NCBI GenBank assembly: GCA_007131845.1
Contig: SLPT01000081.1
Span: 1 to 5,831, forward strand
Direction of reading: 5' to 3'
Source of the DNA: Desulfobacteraceae bacterium
Lineage (GTDB): Bacteria; Desulfobacterota; Desulfobacteria; Desulfobacterales; Desulfosalsimonadaceae
Length of the DNA: 5,831 bases
Shown here: positions 1 through 4,746 of the stretch, one piece after another
Layout of the letters: each line of letters opens with the position of its first letter
How positions within the stretch are numbered: position 1 is the stretch's first letter
Program-made: the position numbers and the translations under genes
The notes under the pieces: generated by a model
Database searches by the model: none
What the model saw: only the letters and a program-made list of their open reading frames with translations
What the model was told of the DNA's origin: nothing

Positions 1-120
1 CTTTGTAAAAAGTTCAAGATCAAGGCTTGCGCGATTTCGAAGAATGCAGCGTACTTGGCGTACGTGAAATTCTGAGAAATCGCGCGTAACGCAGATATTG
101 GACTTTTTACGAAGTCGTCA
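1..120. repeat. Nested palindromic dispersed repeat, copy 1 (left end cut by the window edge)
   Basis: This segment matches 1080-1199 without gaps (15 mismatches in 120 by hand count). It is built as nested inverted arms sharing one centre near position 57: 5-17 with 98-110 (13 bp, one mismatch), 29-38 with 76-85 (10 bp, perfect), 41-45 with 69-73 (5 bp, perfect) and 50-54 with 60-64 (5 bp, perfect). Transcribed from either strand it would fold into one long interrupted hairpin whose base carries an A5/T5 pair. It ends about 12 nt beyond the rnhA stop codon, so it may end or protect that transcript. It encodes no protein, which suggests a REP- or MITE-like element. In copy 2 the arms extend further outward, so this copy probably begins before the window. 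Confidence 0.85.
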
Positions 121-131
121 ACCCCTGGTTA

Positions 132-848
132 TCAGACACCGCCCTTCTCATAGTTTTCATCCGGCGGAAGACCGGCTTTCGCGGACTCCATGCGTACAAG
201 CACATCGCAGCGTTCGTTTTCCGGGTTTCCTGAATGCCCCCGGACCCAGCGGAATTCAACGCGGTGCCGGGACAGCAGTTCAAGCAGCCGATCCCATAAA
301 TCGGCATTGACCGCCTTTTTTCCGGGGCTTCGCATCCAGCCGTTTTTGCGCCACCTTGCAGCCCATCCCTTCATAACCGCGTCCACGACATATTTCGAAT
401 CACTGTACAGCACGACGTCCGAAGGCTTTTCAAGAGCCTCCAGTGCCCGGATGCAGGCCATGATCTCCATCCGGTTGTTGGTCGTATACCGGTATCCGCC
501 CGAAAGCTCCCGCCGGCGATCTCCATCCTCGATGACTGCCCCGTATCCGCCCGGACCGGGATTATTCAGGGCACCGCCGTCCGTATGAATGAGAACCTTT
601 CCACTTTGAATAATTTCAGGGCCGGAATCACCCGGAGATACCGTTTGCTGCTGTTCAGGTTTCGGGGCGGCTTTTACGGAAGCCTTTGCCTTAAGAAAAT
701 CCTCGGCTTCTTCCCGTGTGGCAAAGCCCTTGTAAACAGCTTTAGGATACCCGTGCACCTGACAATACGCGCCTTCTTCTCCGAACCACCGGGTATAGAT
801 GCCGGGTTTGCGACCCCGGTATACTGCGTAATAATTTTTCCTGGACAC
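132..848 (-). CDS. rnhA: Ribonuclease HI with N-terminal hybrid-binding domain
   Basis: This 238-residue cytoplasmic enzyme cleaves the RNA strand of RNA-DNA hybrids, such as R-loops and replication primers. Residues 4-52 form the hybrid-binding (caulimovirus viroplasmin-like) domain, with the typical stretch YYAVYRGRKPGIYTRW, then QVHGYPKAVYKGF. A Pro/Gln/Ser-rich linker (about 55-82) leads to the RNase H fold (84-223). All four catalytic acids are seen: D90 in TDGGALNNPGPGGYG, E128 in NNRMEIMA, D150 in YSDSKYV and D215 in NERCD; H205 in VRGHSGNPENER is the usual helper histidine. The start is GTG. It is the only usual start codon before the hybrid-binding domain, which begins almost at once, but the ribosome site is weak (a GGA about 6-8 nt upstream). 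The gene stands alone, convergent with repeat copy 1. The hybrid-binding domain is the less common bacterial architecture. Confidence 0.95.
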   Translation of the reverse strand: MSRKNYYAVYRGRKPGIYTRWFGEEGAYCQVHGYPKAVYKGFATREEAEDFLKAKASVKAAPKPEQQQTVSPGDSGPEIIQSGKVLIHTDGGALNNPGPGGYGAVIEDGDRRRELSGGYRYTTNNRMEIMACIRALEALEKPSDVVLYSDSKYVVDAVMKGWAARWRKNGWMRSPGKKAVNADLWDRLLELLSRHRVEFRWVRGHSGNPENERCDVLVRMESAKAGLPPDENYEKGGV

Positions 849-1079
849 TGTTTTTCCGTCTGTTTTTCGGGTTGAACGGCCCGATACGCCGCCTGTGGAG
901 TCTTACCGTTTCATCTGTTGCCTTTTTCGCACAGGGCAGCGCCGTTCAACAAGGAAAAAATCGCTTTGACGGCAACGGCGGCACCCGATATAGTCAGTGC
1001 ATGAATGAAAATCAGGATTTCGACAATCTCTGCGTCCGGCTCAAATTTGATGAACCCGTAAAAAGTCGAGATCCGACGG
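849..1079. other. Gap between rnhA and repeat copy 2, no convincing gene
   Basis: No supported gene lies here. A plus-strand frame (872-1087) has no ribosome site and no recognisable motif. A minus-strand frame (stop at 911-913, open back to 1081) translates to a hydrophobic stretch including AEIVEILIFIHALTISGAA but has no ATG or GTG start and ends against repeat copy 2, so it is at most a remnant. The gap also holds an inverted repeat (871-950) and a stray copy of a repeat terminus at about 1058-1068. No clear promoter for rnhA was found in it. Confidence 0.6.
871..950. repeat. Imperfect inverted repeat upstream of rnhA
   Basis: gttgaacggc at 871-880 is the perfect reverse complement of 941-950. 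Inside it, cctgtg (892-897) pairs with cacagg (930-935), and the adjoining bases (887-891 with 936-941) pair partly. Together they could fold the region between rnhA and repeat copy 2 into a long stem with a loop of about 32 nt. A 7-bp outer pair, 851-857 with 953-959, lies just outside but off-centre. It sits in the probable leader or promoter region of rnhA, so it could be a regulatory fold, or a second decayed palindromic repeat. Function is not known. Confidence 0.5.
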
Positions 1080-1199
1080 CTTTATAAAAATGCCAGGATC
1101 AAGGCGTGCACGATTCCGAAGAATGCAGAGTACTTAGCGTACATGAAATCCTGAGAAATTGCGCGTAACGCAGATATTGGACTTTTTTCGAAGCCGTCA
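1075..1199. repeat. Nested palindromic dispersed repeat, copy 2
   Basis: Positions 1080-1199 align without gaps to 1-120. Here the left side is complete, and an outer arm pair is visible: gacggctt at 1075-1082 is the perfect reverse complement of 1191-1198, centred like the rest of the element (near 1136). The inner arms are more decayed than in copy 1: 1108-1117 with 1155-1164 has three mismatches, and the 1084-1096 arm pairs poorly with 1177-1189. This suggests copy 2 is older or under less constraint. It lies between the rnhA upstream gap and the ADP-ribosylglycohydrolase gene, whose start codon is about 80 nt further on. Confidence 0.85.
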
Positions 1200-1277
1200 A
1201 ACTTAACGGGTCCTTGATCTTGACGAAAAATCCCAGTTTTCTTTCGGGCAATCTATACGTATATCGGGAGATGTGAC

Positions 1278-2063
1278 ATGATCGGTGCCATTGCGGGCGA
1301 TATGATCGGGTCGGTATACGAAGCCCGCCCCATCAAAAAAAAGGACTTTCCCCTGTTTCACCCTGCCTGCCAATTTACCGATGATTCGGTTTTGACCATA
1401 GCGGTAGCCAGGGCCATTCTTGAAGACAACGATTACCGGCGGTGGGTGCTGGAAATCGGACGGCGCTACCCGAATGCCGGCTACGGCGGGTCCTTCATAC
1501 GGTGGCTCCGAGCGGAATCTCCTAAACCCTACGGCAGCTGGGGAAACGGATCGGCCATGCGCTCAAGCCCGGTAGGATTCGCCTTTGACGACATGGAAAC
1601 CGTGGCCGCAGAAGCCGCCAGAAGCGCCGCAATATCCCACGACCACCCGGAAGGCATCAAGGGGGCCCAGGCGGCTGCCGTCGCTGTTTTTGCCGCCCGC
1701 ACCCTTCGGAACAAAACGATCGTTAAAGACGAAATCCAGCGACGGTTCGGCTATGACCTGAACCGCAGTCTGGAGCGAATACGGCCCGGATACACCTTTG
1801 AAGTTTCCTGCCAGAAAAGCGTTCCCGAAGCCATCATCGCTTTTCTCGAATCCGATTCCTACGAGGATGCGGTGCGAAACGCCGTATCTTTAGGCGGGGA
1901 TGCAGACACCCAGGCATGCATCGCCGGGGGCATCGCAGAAGCCTATTACGGCGGCGTCCCGCCAGGTGTGGTGCAGGAGGTCAGAAACCGCCTTACGCCC
2001 GACCTGTGGGAAATCGTGGAACATTTCTACTCAAACTTCCGCATGACAATGGCATCCGCCTGA
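1278..2063 (+). CDS. ADP-ribosylglycohydrolase family protein (DraG-like)
   Basis: This 261-residue cytoplasmic protein belongs to the family that removes ADP-ribose from modified proteins or related ADP-ribosyl compounds, using a binuclear Mg2+ or Mn2+ centre. The family hallmarks are in order: GAIAGDMIGSVYE (3-15), TDDS (34-37, metal ligands), GSWGNGSAMRSSPVG (86-100), SHDHPEG (120-126) and the C-terminal metal motif GGDADT (206-211) followed by a Gly/Ala-rich helix. Length and motif order suggest a complete, functional enzyme. The start is fixed by GGAG at 1267-1270, 7 nt before the ATG. No ADP-ribosyltransferase or nitrogenase gene is in the window, so its target is unknown; a DraG role in nitrogenase control is only one option within this broad family. 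It stands alone, convergent with the small zinc-binding gene. Confidence 0.93.
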   Translation: MIGAIAGDMIGSVYEARPIKKKDFPLFHPACQFTDDSVLTIAVARAILEDNDYRRWVLEIGRRYPNAGYGGSFIRWLRAESPKPYGSWGNGSAMRSSPVGFAFDDMETVAAEAARSAAISHDHPEGIKGAQAAAVAVFAARTLRNKTIVKDEIQRRFGYDLNRSLERIRPGYTFEVSCQKSVPEAIIAFLESDSYEDAVRNAVSLGGDADTQACIAGGIAEAYYGGVPPGVVQEVRNRLTPDLWEIVEHFYSNFRMTMASA

Positions 2064-2122
2064 TACCGGCTTCCCTCAGGCAGCGGACGAGACGATGGGA
2101 AACCTGCCGGTCTGTAAGCGGC

Positions 2123-2368
2123 TTATCCGTCTTGCCCCGCAAATCGATAGCCATCCCCGGAATCAACGGCATCGCCTGGTTCTTTCGGATTCTCTTCATC
2201 CCCAAGGTTTTCCGATCCCCTGCTCATAAACCATATCGCGCAAGCGCTTCTGTGCTTGCAGTATAATTCAGGATCCCGGCACTCCAGGCATTCTTCACAC
2301 TGGAAGTGGCTGTGCTTCATGCACTTATAGCCGGTTTCCCGGTCCGGATGATTGATACACCTGCCCAC
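2123..2368 (-). CDS. Small Cys/His-rich, B-box-like zinc-binding protein
   Basis: The product has 81 residues. Its first 50 carry a dense ligand set: C4, H7, C16, H19, H21, C24, C27, C30, C37, H39 and C43, in a pattern C-x2-H, C-x2-H, C-x2-C-x2-C, then YCKHRSAC. This resembles a B-box-type zinc finger and should bind two zinc ions. The tail (51-81) is acidic and probably disordered. The frame is open ten codons further up, to an ATG at 2398, but that start has no ribosome site. The GTG at 2366-2368 is preceded, 5 nt away, by AAGGAGGT, so it is taken as the true start. Similar small proteins, to my recollection, occur in Desulfobacterota genomes without a known function; a role in protein or nucleic-acid binding is a guess. 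It is convergent with the ADP-ribosylglycohydrolase gene. Confidence 0.78.
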   Translation of the reverse strand: MGRCINHPDRETGYKCMKHSHFQCEECLECRDPELYCKHRSACAIWFMSRGSENLGDEENPKEPGDAVDSGDGYRFAGQDG

Positions 2369-2373
2369 GTCGG

Positions 2374-2381
2374 ACCTCCTT
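2374..2381 (-). promoter_or_regulatory. Ribosome binding site that decides the zinc-finger gene start
   Basis: On the minus strand this reads AAGGAGGT, an 8-nt match to the anti-Shine-Dalgarno sequence, with 5 nt before a GTG. It lies downstream of the upstream in-frame ATG (2396-2398), so it could not serve that start. This supports the shorter protein of 81 residues. Confidence 0.8.
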
Positions 2382-2656
2382 ATTTCGCTACGGGACATCT
2401 TTTATTACTTTGCAACGCATACGGCATACTATCATAACGGCTTATACTCATTTTTACAAACCGGCTGCCCCGGTTTTTGAACGAATGTTTCCGCAATCCG
2501 TATCTGGCACCTCCAAAAAACGGTAAAAGATCAAAAACCGAACGGAATATATCCCATACAGCAGATACAAAAGTACCGACAACCCATTTCTGTATCCGGA
2601 AAGCTTCCTGGGGATCCTCAAAAACAAACAATAACATCCGGATACAATTGATCATC

Positions 2657-2684
2657 TTGACAATAACCCTCTGGTGATTATAAT
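2657..2684 (+). promoter_or_regulatory. Consensus sigma-70 promoter for hsp20
   Basis: TTGACA at 2657-2662 and TATAAT at 2679-2684 both match the consensus fully, with a 16-bp spacer, one below the optimum. Transcription should begin near 2691, giving a leader of about 70 nt before the hsp20 ATG. No sigma-32-type hexamers and no CIRCE inverted repeat were seen, so expression looks housekeeping-type, with any heat control lying elsewhere. The -10 core sits within the palindrome attataat (2677-2684), so a weaker leftward start is also possible. Confidence 0.8.
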
Positions 2685-2712
2685 TGTTCCACAATGCATC
2701 CAATCAGTAAAA

Positions 2713-2725
2713 GGCATGTCATGCC
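2713..2725 (+). other. Small hairpin in the hsp20 leader
   Basis: ggcat-gtc-atgcc is a perfect 5-bp stem with a 3-nt loop. An alternative pairing is open to part of it: gtcat (2718-2722) is complementary to atgac (2756-2760), which overlaps the end of the ribosome site. The leader could therefore switch between two folds, but the stems are short. Confidence 0.35.
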
Positions 2726-2746
2726 ATTGACGATTTCACAGGAATC

Positions 2747-2757
2747 AAGGAGGTGAT
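2747..2757 (+). promoter_or_regulatory. Full-length Shine-Dalgarno of hsp20
   Basis: AAGGAGGTGAT complements the whole conserved bacterial 16S rRNA 3' end (AUCACCUCCUU). It lies 6 nt before the ATG at 2764, and no in-frame start codon lies between it and the ATG, so it fixes the Hsp20 start. Confidence 0.85.
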
Positions 2758-2763
2758 GACCCG

Positions 2764-3321
2764 ATGCTTGACAAGCTCATGCCCCAAAGATGGAAAAAAA
2801 CCAAAGAATCCGCCGTACCCGTACGAAACAAACAATACAGGGATTCTTTCGGTACGGAAGCTTTTTTCCCATCTTTCCCCTTTTTCACCGATGACGGCGT
2901 GCTGCCCCGGGTAGACGTCCAGGAGGGGAAAAAACATATTACGGTCAAGGCAGAGATTCCCGGCGTCGATAAGGACGATATCAGCATATCAATCGACAAC
3001 GGGCTGCTTCGGCTGAACGGAGAAAAACGGCGGAAAAAAGAAGAAAAGGACGAAAACTACTATTATATGGAAAGCGAGTACGGTCGTTTCAGCCGAATCA
3101 TCGAGCTGCCGGCCGAAGTGGACCCCGACGACGTGGACGCCACTTACAGAAAAGGCGTTCTGACGATAAAAATCAAAAAAACAAAAACGCCCAATCCCGG
3201 AAAATTTCTATACGATCCGGATAATCCGGCCCCATTGTTTTGGATCTCCGCACCGGTGCCTGCGCACCCGGTGCGGAGATCCGCAGCCATTTGCACCAGG
3301 CGCAATCCTTTTTTGCATTGA
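2764..3321 (+). CDS. Hsp20/alpha-crystallin small heat-shock protein, probable frameshift near the C-terminus
   Basis: This is an ATP-independent chaperone that holds unfolding proteins and forms oligomers in the cytoplasm. The N-terminal arm (1-46) is followed by the alpha-crystallin domain (about 48-138), with PRVDV, VKAEIPGVDKDDISISIDNGLLRLNGEK, YGRFSRIIELP and the signature ATYRKGVLTIKI. As read, the frame continues to 185 residues with a tail (142-185) unlike the family and crossing a strong hairpin. In the -1 frame, from the A-rich tract at 3175-3187, the sequence instead gives NAQSRKISIRSG and stops at TAA 3222-3224. This supplies the expected I-x-I tail motif and a normal length of 153 residues. 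So one A was probably lost from the A7 run (mutation or sequencing error), or slippage produces both forms. The start is fixed by a full Shine-Dalgarno. Confidence 0.9.
   Translation: MLDKLMPQRWKKTKESAVPVRNKQYRDSFGTEAFFPSFPFFTDDGVLPRVDVQEGKKHITVKAEIPGVDKDDISISIDNGLLRLNGEKRRKKEEKDENYYYMESEYGRFSRIIELPAEVDPDDVDATYRKGVLTIKIKKTKTPNPGKFLYDPDNPAPLFWISAPVPAHPVRRSAAICTRRNPFLH
3242..3282. repeat. 41-nt perfect inverted repeat (strong hairpin), possible terminator
   Basis: ggatctccgcaccgg (3242-3256) is the perfect reverse complement of 3268-3282. If c3268 is bulged, four more pairs form inside (3256-3259 with 3264-3267) around the tetraloop ctgc. It lies 17 nt after the restored hsp20 stop at 3224, where a terminator or mRNA-stabilising fold is expected. 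No T run follows directly; the nearest, T6 at 3309-3314, is 26 nt on. It is therefore not a textbook intrinsic terminator. Confidence 0.75.
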
Positions 3322-3369
3322 CAGGCAGCCAGGAGTCTTTGGGCAGATAACATCCTGAACGGGGAGAAT

Positions 3370-4665
3370 ATGCATACTGTATTAAAAGGAATGACACTCA
3401 TTGACGGATCAGGCCGAACGATCGAAGACGCGGTCATGGTTTTCGAAAACGACCGGATCTCGGCCGTCGGCTACAAAGACCGCGTTTTGCTGCCCGATGG
3501 CGCCAGGCACTTTGATCTGACGGGTAAATACGTGATTCCCGGGCTGATAGATGCCCACATACACCTGGACATGCACGGCATGGCCGACACGTATCATGAA
3601 AGCCTGGTGGAAGACAAGCTGCGCACCATCCGCGCGGCCAGGGAAATGGCCAATACCCTTCGGTCAGGAATTACAACGGTTCGCAACGCCGGATCGGCCA
3701 ACTACATTGACATTGCCGTGAAAAAAGCCGTTGAAACAGGGCTTATTGCCGGCCCCCGGATTCTTGCAAGCGGGCGGATCATCTGCATGCTCACGGCCGG
3801 AAACGACTACTTCAAGGGGCTCTACCGGGAGGCGGACGGGGTGGATGAAAACCGGCGGGCCGCAAGAGAACAGATCAAGGAGGGAGCAGACATCCTGAAA
3901 GTGATGGCCACCGGAGCCATTATGAACCCCGGAGACATTCCGGGCGCGGCCCATCTGGATGTCGATGAGATGCGGGCCGTGGTCAACGAAGGGGAAAAAG
4001 CCGGCAAGCATACGGCTGCCCATGCCCACGGCGCCCAGGGGATTAAAAATGCCATTCGGGCCGGGGTAAGGACCATTGAGCATGGCACGCTGGCAGACGA
4101 TGATGCACTGAAAATGATGGCCGATAACGGGGTTTTCCTGACATCGACCCTCAGCTCCAATTTCTGGATGCTTAACCACGCAAGAAACGACAGCCATATT
4201 CCCCGCTTCATGTCCAACAAGGCTGGGGATGTAGCAAAAATACGGGAGGAAAATCTCCACAAAGCCATTTCCTACGGGGTCCGGGTGATCATGGGAACCG
4301 ACGCCGGAACGCCTTATAATTATCATGGAAGGAACAGCATGGAGATCGTGCAGTATGTAAAAACCGGTCTCATGGATGAAAAAAGCGCCATCAATGCGGC
4401 GACCTATACCGCGGCGGAAGCCATCGGCATGTCCGATGAGCTCGGTTCTCTATCCGCTGGCCGATTTGCCGATTGCGTGGTTTTGAATAAAAATCCATTG
4501 CAAAATATCGAGTGCCTTGAATCCCTTGATGATATATTTCTCGTGTTCAAAGGCGGGCAGCCCGTCTCCGGAGAAGTCGACACCCGGCAGTGGTATCCCG
4601 ACTCTCCCTTAGGGCCCCGGATCGGCAGCGACGACGATACGGAAGCGAACATGCAGACCCTCTGA
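3370..4665 (+). CDS. Metal-dependent amidohydrolase (Xaa-Pro dipeptidase / imidazolonepropionase-like)
   Basis: This 431-residue protein belongs to the amidohydrolase superfamily, which hydrolyses C-N bonds with one or two metals in a TIM barrel. An N-terminal beta-sandwich part (1-58) leads to the first metal motif, DAHIH (H63, H65). The other expected ligands follow: K177 in DILKVMATG (the probable carboxylated lysine bridge), H218/H220 in AAHAHG, H238 in IEHGT and D311 in GTDAGTPYNYHG. The C-terminal part returns to the beta-sandwich (SLSAGRFADCVVLNKNPL). The pattern fits the COG1228-type group that includes Xaa-Pro dipeptidases; the exact substrate, a dipeptide or cyclic amide, cannot be read. 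There is no signal peptide, so it is cytoplasmic. GGGGAG at 3361-3366 precedes the ATG closely. The ATP-grasp gene follows 81 bp downstream, so the two may be co-transcribed. Confidence 0.92.
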   Translation: MHTVLKGMTLIDGSGRTIEDAVMVFENDRISAVGYKDRVLLPDGARHFDLTGKYVIPGLIDAHIHLDMHGMADTYHESLVEDKLRTIRAAREMANTLRSGITTVRNAGSANYIDIAVKKAVETGLIAGPRILASGRIICMLTAGNDYFKGLYREADGVDENRRAAREQIKEGADILKVMATGAIMNPGDIPGAAHLDVDEMRAVVNEGEKAGKHTAAHAHGAQGIKNAIRAGVRTIEHGTLADDDALKMMADNGVFLTSTLSSNFWMLNHARNDSHIPRFMSNKAGDVAKIREENLHKAISYGVRVIMGTDAGTPYNYHGRNSMEIVQYVKTGLMDEKSAINAATYTAAEAIGMSDELGSLSAGRFADCVVLNKNPLQNIECLESLDDIFLVFKGGQPVSGEVDTRQWYPDSPLGPRIGSDDDTEANMQTL

Positions 4666-4690
4666 CAAGGTAAAAATCCATAATAACCGT

Positions 4691-4709
4691 GCCTAAACTC
4701 AGTTTTGGC
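4691..4709. promoter_or_regulatory. 19-nt near-palindrome before the ATP-grasp gene, possible operator
   Basis: gcctaaactcagttttggc is symmetric about c4700 with a single mismatched pair (t4694/t4706). It lies 37 nt before the ATP-grasp start codon. There is no T run, so it does not look like a terminator. A repressor or activator site is plausible but unproven, and no good -35/-10 pair was found nearby. Confidence 0.35.
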
Positions 4710-4746
4710 CGTAAATACAGTAACCGGCGACAAAAAGGTGAGGTGA

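Larger units (their letters stand above)
2399..2763. other. Low-GC gap between divergent zinc-finger and hsp20 genes
   Basis: GC content falls to about 41% here by hand count, clearly below the flanking genes. It carries the hsp20 promoter and leader at its right end. A minus-strand frame (2380-2703; usable ATG at 2655 would give 91 residues) crosses most of it. Its stop TAA (2380-2382) overlaps the zinc-finger ribosome site, as in a coupled operon. However, its GC at third codon positions is only about 41%, it has no ribosome site and no recognisable domain, so it is not called as a gene. Confidence 0.6.

Noticed and set aside
872..1087. Plus-strand frame of 71 codons between rnhA and repeat copy 2
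   Set aside because: No ribosome site, no motif, and it runs into the repeat; composition looks like non-coding DNA.
1..1199. CRISPR array or insertion sequence
   Set aside because: Only two 120-bp copies almost 1 kb apart, no spacer pattern, and no transposase between or beside them.
2064..2122. Terminator between the convergent ADP-ribosylglycohydrolase and zinc-finger genes
   Set aside because: Only short, widely spaced complementary arms (ccggc and gccgg) and no T run on either strand.
1916..2266. Plus-strand frame of 116 codons overlapping the end of the ADP-ribosylglycohydrolase gene
   Set aside because: Arg/Pro-rich out-of-frame reading crossing two real genes on opposite strands; no ribosome site.
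2380..2703. Minus-strand frame of 107 codons over the hsp20 promoter region
   Set aside because: Its long form reads through a consensus promoter, it has no ribosome site and its third-position GC does not fit the neighbours; kept only as a finding.
3318..3323. TTGACA as a -35 box for the amidohydrolase gene
   Set aside because: No -10-like hexamer at 16-18 bp; the nearest, gataac at 3347-3352, is 23 bp away.
3664..4326. Minus-strand frame of 220 codons opposite the amidohydrolase gene
   Set aside because: Shadow of a gene whose plus-strand product has every family motif; the antisense product has no recognisable domain.
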